From: an uncultured candidate division Zixibacteria bacterium
GTDB taxonomy: Bacteria; Zixibacteria; MSB-5A5; GN15; FEB-12
Length of the DNA: 7,546 nucleotides
Assembly (NCBI GenBank): GCA_913009765.1
Contig: CAJVYT010000202.1
Span: forward strand, 1 to 7,546
Direction of reading: 5' to 3'
The notes beneath the pieces were generated by a model. That model did not search any database. It was not told the DNA's origin and worked only from the letters and a program-made list of their open reading frames with translations. Below, piece after piece: positions 1 through 6,210 of this stretch. The translations under genes and the position numbers were made by a program. How positions within the stretch are numbered: position 1 is the first letter of the stretch; the number at the start of each line of letters is the position of its first letter.

Positions 1-122
1 TTAGCGAGAGGGTGTAGACAGAGAATGAATTAACAGTGTTAAAATGAGTATAGTGTATGATAAGATGATGGAATAATCTATGATTAAATGTTTTGTCAGG
101 TTGTTGTTTGTTTTTTTTTTTT
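1..122. other. Non-genomic read-through sequence outside the left adapter
   Basis: This stretch lies outside the P7 adapter and ends in a T run at 111-122, directly abutting the adapter. Seen from the other strand it is adapter, then poly-A, then low-complexity bases, which is the usual pattern when an Illumina read runs past the end of the molecule. I see no gene or coding signal in it. It should be trimmed. Confidence 0.9.
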
Positions 123-188
123 CAAGCAGAAGACGGCATACGAGATATATCAGTGTGACTGGAGTTCAGACGTGTGCTCTTCCGATCT
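123..188. other. Illumina P7/index adapter (library artefact)
   Basis: Positions 123-146 match the P7 flow-cell sequence, 147-154 are an 8-base index (ATATCAGT, complement ACTGATAT), and 155-188 match the TruSeq read-2 primer ending in GCTCTTCCGATCT. This is recognised from established adapter sequences. On the minus strand it adds an artificial C-terminus containing RKSTRLNSSHTD to the truncated nadC reading frame, a peptide known as a database contaminant. Confidence 0.99.
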
Positions 189-895
189 GATTCAAGCGAT
201 TGGTTGTCCAGAAGTAGCCGCATCACGCCGCATTTAATAGCTTCGGTAAGTTGATCAATAGTGGCAACTTCAACTTCGATTTCTATTTTATCTTTTGTTG
301 TATCAAACTGTATTCTAAAATCCGTTGCATCTAAAAATTCATTTGTTTGTTTGATAGCATTTGTTATTGAACCCGCCGAACTTATATGATTATCTTTTAT
401 CAATATCATGTCATAAAGTCCTATCCGATGGTTATATCCTCCTCCGTGTGTGACAGCCTCTTTTTCAAGCAGACGCAGCCCCGGTGTTGTTTTGCGAGTA
501 TCTAAAATTTTACAATTTGTACCATTGGTAAGTTTAACAAACCGGTTGGTCAGTGATGCGATACCGCTTAGATGTCCTAAAAAATTCAGAGCGGTTCGTT
601 CGACCGTGAGAACAGTCTGATTAAACCCTTCAATTTCAATAATAATATCACCATGCTTGAAAGAATCACCGTCATTTTTCAATGGGCGGATTATATTTGC
701 CGAGTCAACAATATCAAAAGCAAGAAGTGCCGGTTTAATCCCCGATAGTATGCCGTTGCACTTTGCTTTGATTTGTGCCTTCATCGGATTTGGCTCTAAG
801 CAGGCAAGCGAGGTAAGGTCGCCTTTCCCGATATCTTCTTTGAGGGCATTTTCTACAATTTTGCGAATTGCGGCTATATGGTGTTCAGGTGTCAT
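189..895 (-). CDS. nadC: Nicotinate-nucleotide diphosphorylase (quinolinate phosphoribosyltransferase), C-terminus missing
   Basis: NadC condenses quinolinate with PRPP to give nicotinate mononucleotide, CO2 and pyrophosphate in de novo NAD synthesis; it is cytoplasmic and usually dimeric. Family motifs appear in order: EDIGKGDLT (residues 20-28), ERTALNFLGHLSGIAS (99-114), DTRKTTPGLR (132-141), the GGGYNHR block (151-157), LIKDNHI (165-171), EIEVEV (205-210) and LLLDN (227-231). Expected substrate-binding residues are present: R100, R134, K135, H156, R157, K167 and D230. Genomic sequence ends at residue 235 because adapter begins at 188, so about 45 residues of a typical 280-residue enzyme are absent; residues beyond that in the open frame are adapter-encoded. 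The start at 895 places the first motif normally. A weak AGGA (complement of 906-909) lies 10 bases upstream. It is divergent from the gene at 1166, and nothing else of an NAD pathway is visible. Confidence 0.95.
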
Positions 896-911
896 TTTTT
901 ATTTTTCCTAT

Positions 912-956
912 TTAAAATAAGTCTTACTTCGACTCCGCTCGCATGACTTATTTTAA
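912..956. repeat. Palindromic repeat with GAGCGGAGTCGAAG core, intact copy
   Basis: A perfect 12-bp inverted repeat (TTAAAATAAGTC at 912-923, GACTTATTTTAA at 945-956) encloses a 21-base loop. The loop holds CTTCGACTCCGCTC at 927-940, the complement of GAGCGGAGTCGAAG, a core often seen in dispersed intergenic palindromes of metagenomic bacteria. It sits just upstream of nadC, 16 bases from its start, so it could form a hairpin in the nadC leader. It has no T tract suited to termination. Confidence 0.75.
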
Positions 957-985
957 TGTTGTGAATTCAAGTCACCCTGAGCGGA

Positions 986-1083
986 GAGGCTGTGTCATAA
1001 TTTAATTTTTCTCCATGTTATGTCTGTTCCTGAAGCCACAAAGTGGGTTTGTGAACAGACATTGCCTATTGCGACACAGCCTC
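986..1083. mobile_element. MITE-like inverted-repeat element inserted in a palindromic repeat
   Basis: The ends GAGGCTGTGTC (986-996) and GACACAGCCTC (1073-1083) form a perfect 11-bp inverted repeat bounding 98 bp with no coding capacity. The interior holds a hairpin at 1021-1061. The element interrupts a recognisable repeat core. An AG dinucleotide at 985-986 recurs at 1086-1087 and may be a 2-bp target duplication, although three bases (CGT) separate the inverted end from it. Terminal sequences starting GAGGCTGT resemble some insertion-sequence ends, which is from memory. No transposase is in the window, so mobility is inferred. Confidence 0.55.
1021..1061 (+). repeat. Hairpin repeat, copy 1
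   Basis: The perfect 9-bp arms TGTCTGTTC (1021-1029) and GAACAGACA (1053-1061) enclose an inner stem CCAC (1036-1039)/GTGG (1043-1046) with an AAA loop. A relative lies in inverse orientation at 2194-2242. The similarity runs over roughly 47 bases, starting at ATGTT near 1015. It lies inside the inserted element at 986-1083. Confidence 0.75.
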
Positions 1084-1130
1084 GTAGTCGAAGGGGACTT
1101 GATTTATTTAAAAGGCATTTAAACAAGCTA

Positions 1131-1159
1131 TTGGCAATCTCTCTTTACTCAAGTATATT
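1131..1159 (+). promoter_or_regulatory. Sigma70-type promoter for the KARI-like gene, probably leaderless
   Basis: TTGGCA (1131-1136) is separated by exactly 17 bases from TATATT (1154-1159); each box matches the consensus at five of six positions. Transcription would start about seven bases after the -10 box, at or next to the ATG at 1166. This fits the absence of any Shine-Dalgarno sequence before that ATG. Confidence 0.5.
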
Positions 1160-1165
1160 CAGTTC

Positions 1166-2107
1166 ATGTTAAAAAAGGAATTGAAAAATAAAAAAATTGC
1201 AGTTTTGGGTTATGGTTCACAGGGCAGAGCGGTGGCACTCAACCTTCGAGATTCCGGCTGTGATGTTGTTATCGGGCTGCCGTCAAAATCAAAATCCCGC
1301 AAATTCGGGGAATCAGATAAATTCGTTGTTACCACTACACCAAAAGCAGTGAAAACAGCAGATATTCTCATTTTTGCTTTACCAGACCATTTACAAGGGC
1401 GGATTTACAACACAGAAATTCAGCCTTTTTTAAAACCGAAGACAACATTTGTTTTTTTACATGGTTTTGCAATACATTTTCAATTTATTAAACCACTCCA
1501 AGATTCTGATATTTTACTGATTGCTCCTCATGCTCCCGGAATAGTATTACGGGAAAAATATCTGACCGATAAATCTGTCTCTGCTTTTAAAGCGATAGAA
1601 AATGAAAAGAAAAGCTCCAAACAGCTTCTTATCGCATTGGCAGAAGCAATTGGTATTCAAAAAAACAGACTGGTTGCCAACAGTTTTAAAAATGAAGCTA
1701 TTGGTGATTTGTTTGGCGAACAGGCGGTTCTCTGTGGGGGACTGAGCGAACTGATTTTTAATGGCTATAATACTTTGACAGAAAATGGGTTACCGTCTGA
1801 CAATGCATATTTGGAAGTCTGCTACCAGCTTGATTTGATAATTAAACTGATTAAAGAGCATGGTATTATTGGTATGTATGAGCGTATTTCGGTTGCCGCA
1901 AAATATGGCTCGGTGAAAAATGGAAAAAAGATTATCGACTCATCGGTTAAAAAGAATATGAAAAAAGTTTTCGATGAAATAGCGTCGGGCAAATTTGCCG
2001 AAGAACTTAACAGTTTAGATAAAACCGATATACAAAAACTCTCGCATTCATTAAAAAAGATGAGTTCTGACTCATTTGAAAAATCCGTAAAAAAATTCTC
2101 TAAATAG
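1166..2107 (+). CDS. Divergent ketol-acid reductoisomerase-like protein with altered active site
   Basis: The 313-residue protein aligns along its length with class I ketol-acid reductoisomerase (IlvC), the NADPH- and Mg-dependent enzyme of branched-chain amino acid synthesis (usually about 330 residues). Visible features are the nucleotide-binding GYGSQG (15-20), FLHGFAIHF (97-105, with H99), a GDLFGEQAVLCGG segment (from residue 180) carrying D181 and E185, E177, E217 and S242. Two normally essential positions differ: the catalytic Lys of the APKxPG motif is H122 (APHAPG), and the second C-terminal metal-ligand Glu is Q221 (AYLEVCYQL). The coenzyme loop IGLPSKSKS lacks the usual Arg. The C-terminal tail is Lys/Ser-rich and unlike IlvC. 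The start gives only ten residues before the first strand, and no upstream start is available. No ilvB/ilvH or other pathway gene is adjacent. A changed activity or substrate is likelier than normal IlvC, so I give no gene symbol. Confidence 0.8.
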   Translation: MLKKELKNKKIAVLGYGSQGRAVALNLRDSGCDVVIGLPSKSKSRKFGESDKFVVTTTPKAVKTADILIFALPDHLQGRIYNTEIQPFLKPKTTFVFLHGFAIHFQFIKPLQDSDILLIAPHAPGIVLREKYLTDKSVSAFKAIENEKKSSKQLLIALAEAIGIQKNRLVANSFKNEAIGDLFGEQAVLCGGLSELIFNGYNTLTENGLPSDNAYLEVCYQLDLIIKLIKEHGIIGMYERISVAAKYGSVKNGKKIIDSSVKKNMKKVFDEIASGKFAEELNSLDKTDIQKLSHSLKKMSSDSFEKSVKKFSK

Positions 2108-2141
2108 TAAATCCCTGATAATTGATAACCCTTGCCTTGTT

Positions 2142-2183
2142 GTGTCAGGTGCTGTCACGCTTTAGCGTGATGACACCTGACAC
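2142..2183. repeat. Palindromic intergenic repeat (hairpin)
   Basis: The arms GTGTCAGGTG (2142-2151) and CACCTGACAC (2174-2183) pair perfectly; after three mismatched positions an inner stem TCACGC (2155-2160)/GCGTGA (2165-2170) closes on a TTTA loop. The helix is long, but the following bases (CTATAAATAG) are not a T tract. It therefore looks more like a dispersed palindrome than a standard intrinsic terminator. Its place 34 bases after the KARI-like stop could still stabilise or end that transcript. Confidence 0.65.
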
Positions 2184-2193
2184 CTATAAATAG

Positions 2194-2242
2194 AATAGTC
2201 AGTTCACAACCCGCATAAGCGGTTCAGGAACAGACAGAACAT
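2194..2242 (-). repeat. Hairpin repeat, copy 2 (inverse orientation)
   Basis: The complement of this segment reads ATGTTCTGTCTGTTCCTGAA and onward, matching copy 1 at 1015-1061 over most positions. The outer arms GTCAGTTC (2198-2205)/GAACAGAC (2228-2235) have one mismatch. The inner stem is CCGC (2211-2214)/GCGG (2219-2222) with an ATAA loop, where copy 1 has CCAC/GTGG; both strands of the helix changed together. Confidence 0.75.
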
Positions 2243-2318
2243 GAAAATACATTTCCTTCCCCATTTACTCATCAAAACAACAGGAAAATCACCTTTTCCT
2301 TATCCTTTTTTTATGCAT

Positions 2319-2324
2319 TATAAT
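2319..2324 (+). promoter_or_regulatory. Probable -10 box of the HEAT/PPIase operon
   Basis: A perfect TATAAT lies 36 bases before the ATG at 2361, giving an inferred leader of about 30 bases. The matching -35 region is pyrimidine-rich and poor (no TTGACA-like hexamer at 16-18 bases). No clear ribosome-binding site precedes 2361. Confidence 0.4.
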
Positions 2325-2360
2325 AGTTGACCGTCATTCAATTCCCCTGTAGATTTCAGA

Positions 2361-4349
2361 ATGAAAAATAAAATAATAATTGTAATTGTTTTACTTCTTT
2401 TTACGACAGCGGCATATTATATCTACGACAATTTTCGCACCCGTTCGACAGAAGAAAAACTTGCCGAGATAATACATCTGGAAGACAGCCGAGCATCGGT
2501 TGATCAATTTTCAACATATTTAAAAGATGATACTATAACTGTTCGTAGTAGGGCAGCCCTTGCCATAGGTCGTGTCGGTGGGAAAAATTCCGGAAAAACT
2601 TTATTTCAACTTATAACCACCGATGTTGATGATGTCGCCGCATCGGCAGCCTTTGCAATCGGTTTAACAGGTGAATCAGCTTATGCCGAAAAACTATTAG
2701 ATGTCGGTTTTGAGGCTCCCTCGCGAGTTGGAGCATTACTGGTCGCATCGGCAGGACGGCTTGCCGACAGCACAAACAGTTCGGTCCATAAACTGCTGAC
2801 CTCATATTTTGACCACCCCTCTCCCGAAGTTCGCAAAGAAGCGTGTATGGCTCTTTTTCGTTCAGGCGGTAAAAAAGAAGCGGCTGCACTTATGCAGTTT
2901 TTACAAAATGAAAAAGATGATGAAGTTCGTATAGCCGGTCTGTTTGCACTTACACGAATGCATATTAAAGAAGCATATGATTTTTATGTATCATTTTTAG
3001 CTGATGCTGACCCCTATGTTCGTTCTTTAGCTGTTCGAGGTGTAGGGCTTTCAAGCAGTAAGGATGCTATACTTTATTTATCAATTGCATTAAATGATGA
3101 AGATAACAATGTAGCGGCACAGGCGATAAATTCACTTTCATCAAAAAAAACAAATACCGCACAGAAAAAACTTCAGCAAAAATTAGATACAGAAAAAGAT
3201 GAAAAACTGACCGCACTTATAATAGATGCATTAGTTCGCCAAAATAATAAAAACGCCATAGTGAGTGTAAAAAGAATTTTAAATACAAATTCACCAACCA
3301 ATATAACAATTTCAGCCATAAAATATCTTGCCACTGTTGAAAATGATAGAGCAGTTATACTGATTGATTCTCTTATGCGGAACGAAAACTATCGTATACG
3401 AGCCGCCGCCGCAGATGCTTTTGGTTTAACAAAATCTTCAAAAGTAAAACCCCGTCTATCGGCACTTTTTTCTGATAAGAATGTTTCGGTGCGTGCATCA
3501 GCATTCAACCAACTTCTGATTCTTGATTCAACTAATTTAAAATTTTATCTCGACCAAGCTCTTGCCGATTCCGCCTATATGCTGCCGACTCTTGCTATTG
3601 ATGAAATCGGTAGTCGGAAACTGAAAGCGTATCTTCCCAAACTTCGTAAACTCTCTATGACATCAAATATATTAAATATTAACATAAGACGAACTTTGGT
3701 TGGCTGTGCAAAATCATTTTTAGAAGAGAATAAAGCAGACACTAATGCTTTGCGGATTTTAGTTAACATGGCTTTGGATAATGAATATATAGTTCGTAAA
3801 GATGCTGCCGAAGTATACAAGTCGGTACTCGGTGAGAACCGCTCTGATATTATACGACAGCCTCAAACTCGTATCTCTACATCTGAAATATACCGTGCGA
3901 TAAAAAAATATAAGATAAACCCCTATGCAGTAATTTTGACAAATAAAGGCGAATTTGAAATGGAGTTATATTTTGATATTGCTCCTTTAACTGTTCTCAA
4001 TTTTATTGATTTAGTGGATAAATCTTTTTATGAAGGACTTTCTTTTAATCGTGTGATTCCTGATTTTGTTGTTCAGGGAGGTGACCCCGAAGGAACAGGA
4101 TGGGGCGGTCCCGGCTATATGATACGATGCGAGTATTCATCTGAAAAATATATTCGAGGTACAGTTGGTATCGCAACTTCCGGTAAGGACACCGGAGGCT
4201 CACAATTTTTTATAACTCTTTCGCCGCAGCCGCATCTTGAAGGACGCTATACTGTTTTTGGTCAGGTAATATCCGGTATGGATGTTGTTGATCAACTTGT
4301 GGTAGGAGATAATATTTTAGAAGTATCAATAGATGAAGGGTCTTTTTAA
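2361..4349 (+). CDS. Membrane-anchored HEAT-repeat protein fused to cyclophilin-type peptidyl-prolyl isomerase
   Basis: This is a 662-residue two-part protein. Residues 5-22 form one hydrophobic segment after a short Lys-bearing N-terminus, with no clear cleavage site, so it is probably anchored in the inner membrane with the rest periplasmic. Residues from about 40 to 500 hold around a dozen HEAT-type helical repeats, seen as recurring VR-x-x-A-x-x-A-L/I/F-G patterns, for example near SRAALAIGRVGG and RIRAAAADAFGL. From N520 to the end is a cyclophilin domain that interconverts prolyl peptide bonds, with R564, F569 and Q572 in FNRVIPDFVVQGGD and GSQFFIT at 613-619, equivalent to the human cyclophilin A catalytic Arg55, Phe60 and Gln63 region. 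It should therefore be active. The usual Trp position is His, as in many bacterial members. It likely acts as a scaffold/foldase for envelope proteins. Its stop overlaps the next start by one base (TAATG), implying coupled translation. Confidence 0.88.
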   Translation: MKNKIIIVIVLLLFTTAAYYIYDNFRTRSTEEKLAEIIHLEDSRASVDQFSTYLKDDTITVRSRAALAIGRVGGKNSGKTLFQLITTDVDDVAASAAFAIGLTGESAYAEKLLDVGFEAPSRVGALLVASAGRLADSTNSSVHKLLTSYFDHPSPEVRKEACMALFRSGGKKEAAALMQFLQNEKDDEVRIAGLFALTRMHIKEAYDFYVSFLADADPYVRSLAVRGVGLSSSKDAILYLSIALNDEDNNVAAQAINSLSSKKTNTAQKKLQQKLDTEKDEKLTALIIDALVRQNNKNAIVSVKRILNTNSPTNITISAIKYLATVENDRAVILIDSLMRNENYRIRAAAADAFGLTKSSKVKPRLSALFSDKNVSVRASAFNQLLILDSTNLKFYLDQALADSAYMLPTLAIDEIGSRKLKAYLPKLRKLSMTSNILNINIRRTLVGCAKSFLEENKADTNALRILVNMALDNEYIVRKDAAEVYKSVLGENRSDIIRQPQTRISTSEIYRAIKKYKINPYAVILTNKGEFEMELYFDIAPLTVLNFIDLVDKSFYEGLSFNRVIPDFVVQGGDPEGTGWGGPGYMIRCEYSSEKYIRGTVGIATSGKDTGGSQFFITLSPQPHLEGRYTVFGQVISGMDVVDQLVVGDNILEVSIDEGSF

Positions 4350-5131
4350 TGAAAAAATATTTTATGCTAATTTTGCTTTTGTTTATAACCGTGAGCTTTA
4401 TCTCTGCTCAAAATAAGAGTACAGATAGTACGCTGATAAAGCAGATTCTTGAAGTTGACAAACAGCAAAGGGATATTGTTAAAAATGTAACTTTTGATGC
4501 TGAATTTGTTGAGGGTGAAAATAAAGACGGCGAGTTTGTAGAAAAAGTTCGTTTTGAAAAAAAAATTTATATTAAATATGAAGCCGATACTGCTTTTTTA
4601 GTAGAAGATTATCTTGCTTATTATAAAAAATCAGTGAAACAGTCTGAAGAAAAATTGCAGGCTGCCGCCAAAGAGAGAAAAGAAAAAAAGAAAAAAAGAA
4701 AAACCAGCGATATTTCTTATTCAATGCTGAAACCTTTTTACCCAAAAAATAAAGACCTTTACACAATAGAGTATCTTGGTATCGCACCCGATACTATTGA
4801 AGGGTATATTTGTCATTCTTTTAAAGTAAGAGCGAAAGAAGATAAAGCATATCTTCTAAATGGAAGCTACTATTTTGATTCGGAATCTTTTCAATTGGTG
4901 AGGGTAGATTTTTCCCCGGCTAAATTGACAAAAAAAACAATGTTTAAAATGAAAGAGCTCAACTTAACTATCCTGTATAAAGAATATGAAAATAATCTTT
5001 GGTTTCCCAAAAAAATAGAAATTGCCGGTAAAGGGAAAGCAATGTTTTTTATAGGCGTGAAATTTGACGGAATAGAATACTATAGCAACCCGCAAATAAA
5101 CCAAGATATAGACAGCATGTTTGTACATTAG
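4349..5131 (+). CDS. Exported protein of unknown function, LolA-like appearance
   Basis: A 260-residue protein with a classic signal peptide (MKKYFMLILLLFITVSFISA, cleavage likely before Q21). The mature part is rich in alternating beta-strand patterns and ends in YYFDSESFQLVRVDF, then LNLTILYKEYENNLWFPKKIEI, a layout reminiscent of the LolA/outer-membrane lipoprotein-sorting fold that binds acyl chains in a beta half-barrel. A very basic Lys/Arg/Glu-rich stretch around residues 100-120 interrupts the fold and is probably a surface helix or linker. There is no lipobox cysteine, so it should be soluble in the periplasm or secreted. The SD-like GAAGGG at 4335-4340 sits eight bases before the ATG, and the start overlaps the upstream stop by one base, tying its translation to the HEAT/isomerase gene. 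The fold call is an inference from sequence texture; I cannot name a family. Confidence 0.7.
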   Translation: MKKYFMLILLLFITVSFISAQNKSTDSTLIKQILEVDKQQRDIVKNVTFDAEFVEGENKDGEFVEKVRFEKKIYIKYEADTAFLVEDYLAYYKKSVKQSEEKLQAAAKERKEKKKKRKTSDISYSMLKPFYPKNKDLYTIEYLGIAPDTIEGYICHSFKVRAKEDKAYLLNGSYYFDSESFQLVRVDFSPAKLTKKTMFKMKELNLTILYKEYENNLWFPKKIEIAGKGKAMFFIGVKFDGIEYYSNPQINQDIDSMFVH

Positions 5132-5136
5132 TATCT

Positions 5137-5916
5137 ATGCTTATATTTTCGTTCGATAAACATCGGCTCAAACGGCATTTTGAAAAAGACAAAGTGCTGT
5201 TTTCGTATCACCTCGGCGATCTTGATGATTTTTATTTTGATAACTGTCAGTGGGCAGTTGACTATCACAACAAAGCAAAAATAGAAGAAGTTATTTTAGT
5301 CTATACAGGATGTGAACTTCCGACTGTTTTAACGTTTGGTCTGACTGAACGGTTTGCGGAACTTCTCAATCAGATGCTGCCGCTATTACCAATAAAATTC
5401 TATTGTCACTTCCAAGAGAAATGTAGAAATATGTTTTTAGAGAACTATTCTGAAACAAAACTTGGTACACATTTTAAAATGAAACTCGAGAAATTAAAGA
5501 AACCGGTTTCTTCTGACAGCTCTAAGATTATACAGCTTGATATGTGGCATCTTGATATGCTCAGACAATTATATAAAGATGCTTATCCACAGAACTACTT
5601 TACCAAACGAATGATTGAGACAGGTAAATATTACGGCTATTTTGATAATGACAAAGTAGTATCGGTGAGTGGAGTGCATGTTGATTCCGATGAATATCAA
5701 ATTGCTGTTTTAGGAAATATCACAACAGCAAAAGATTATCGAGATAAAGGCATCTCTACAATGGTCACCTCACGGCTACTTGAAGAATTAACTTCGGAAA
5801 ACAAAACTGTTTGTCTCAATGTAAAAGCTGACAATAAACCTGCAATAGCCTCGTATACAAAACTAGGATTTGTCAAAGTATGTGAATACGAAGAAGCACT
5901 GTTTGAGTTGAAATAA
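5137..5916 (+). CDS. GNAT-family N-acetyltransferase (FR47-like)
   Basis: A 259-residue cytoplasmic protein whose C-terminal half is a GNAT acetyltransferase domain, which transfers acetyl from acetyl-CoA to an amine. Motif A reads AVLGNITTAKDYRDKGIS, with the pyrophosphate-binding R-x-x-G-x-S at 202-207. Motif B reads NVKADNKPAIASYTKLGF, with conserved N233 and the candidate general-acid Y240. The first 125 or so residues show no clear motif and may be a degenerate GNAT-like or substrate domain, an arrangement known in FR47-like proteins. It begins five bases after the previous stop with no Shine-Dalgarno, so it is probably the last gene of the operon and translated by re-initiation. Substrate unknown. 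Confidence 0.85.
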   Translation: MLIFSFDKHRLKRHFEKDKVLFSYHLGDLDDFYFDNCQWAVDYHNKAKIEEVILVYTGCELPTVLTFGLTERFAELLNQMLPLLPIKFYCHFQEKCRNMFLENYSETKLGTHFKMKLEKLKKPVSSDSSKIIQLDMWHLDMLRQLYKDAYPQNYFTKRMIETGKYYGYFDNDKVVSVSGVHVDSDEYQIAVLGNITTAKDYRDKGISTMVTSRLLEELTSENKTVCLNVKADNKPAIASYTKLGFVKVCEYEEALFELK

Positions 5917-5976
5917 AAATTCACGGTTTTACATATTTACAGCTTATTGAATGTTCAAAAAGTCAAAATATTTTAC

Positions 5977-6005
5977 TTGACAAATATTTTTGAAGGCGAT
6001 ATGTT
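5977..6005 (+). promoter_or_regulatory. Sigma70-type promoter for the peptide/propeller pair
   Basis: A perfect TTGACA (5977-5982) is followed by a 17-base spacer and TATGTT (6000-6005, four of six). GTCAA at 5962-5966 pairs with TTGAC at 5977-5981 around the palindrome AAAATATTTT, so an operator-like dyad overlaps the -35 box. Starting here would give a leader of nearly 200 bases before the peptide start at 6208. Confidence 0.45.
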
Positions 6006-6126
6006 TCTCTTGCGTTTATCGTTTATTCATCTATTGCATACACATAATTAATGAGCGGAGTTATTGTTTTACATATTGTCTATATGATATAATTTTACAT
6101 ATCTAAAATAGACAAAAAAACCGAAA

Positions 6127-6147
6127 TTACTGTATTGTATATAGTAA
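6127..6147. promoter_or_regulatory. Operator-like dyad before the peptide gene
   Basis: Nine-base arms TTACTGTAT (6127-6135) and ATATAGTAA (6139-6147) are complementary at eight of nine positions with a three-base centre, the size and symmetry of a dimeric repressor site. A TATTGT hexamer at 6133-6138, 18 bases after TAGACA (6109-6114), could be an alternative promoter overlapping it. No regulator gene is in the window. Confidence 0.35.
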
Positions 6148-6190
6148 GTATGGGAGTTATGTAATAATAAAACTATCTAAAATATTAGAT

Positions 6191-6210
6191 GGAAGGGAGT
6201 TTTTATTTTG
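6191..6210 (+). promoter_or_regulatory. Ribosome-binding site selecting a TTG start
   Basis: GGAAGGGAG at 6191-6199 is followed by eight bases and TTG at 6208. The first in-frame ATG, at 6220, would be 20 bases away, too far for this site. The spacing favours TTG. Confidence 0.65.

Larger units (their letters stand above)
969..1098. repeat. Second copy of the palindromic repeat, split by an inserted element
   Basis: The outer arms CAAGTCACCCT (from 969) and AGGGGACTTG (to about 1101) are complementary apart from one bulged base. The core is divided: GAGCGGAG lies at 979-986 and GTCGAAG at 1087-1093. Joining 986 to 1088 rebuilds GAGCGGAGTCGAAG exactly as in the intact copy at 927-940. The separating segment has its own inverted ends and is listed separately. 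Edges of the outer arms are approximate. Confidence 0.7.
5917..6207 (+). promoter_or_regulatory. AT-rich intergenic regulatory region upstream of the peptide gene
   Basis: No coding sequence is supported in these 291 bases and no T-tailed terminator is visible after the acetyltransferase. They contain a promoter, three copies of TTTTACATAT (5927-5936, 6067-6076, 6093-6102), an 8-bp inverted repeat TTGTCTAT (6076-6083)/ATAGACAA (6108-6115), and a dyad at 6127-6147. The crowding suggests regulated expression of the peptide gene. Confidence 0.5.

Noticed and set aside
122..190. An apparent novel C-terminal extension of NadC (RKSTRLNSSHTD...)
   Set aside because: It is translated Illumina P7/read-2 adapter; the genomic frame ends at 189.
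657..920. Plus-strand open frame of 87 codons
   Set aside because: Antisense to nadC, whose family motifs are unmistakable; no ribosome-binding site or family features.
912..1098. CRISPR array or phage attachment site
   Set aside because: There are no regularly spaced identical repeats with unique spacers and no integrase or tRNA; the structure is nested palindromes.
1166..2107. Naming the gene ilvC
   Set aside because: The Lys-to-His and Glu-to-Gln changes at catalytic positions make canonical activity doubtful.
2142..2183. Intrinsic terminator of the KARI-like gene
   Set aside because: The hairpin is strong but lacks a following T tract and is better explained as a dispersed palindrome; a termination role remains possible.
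2611..2889. Minus-strand open frame of 92 codons
   Set aside because: Antisense to the HEAT repeats; Arg/Leu/Cys-rich composition typical of a shadow frame.
3575..3820. Minus-strand open frame of 81 codons
   Set aside because: Antisense to the HEAT/cyclophilin gene with no independent signal.
5917..6207. A known riboswitch in the leader of the peptide gene
   Set aside because: I could not match conserved cores of any riboswitch class; only short AT-rich dyads are visible.
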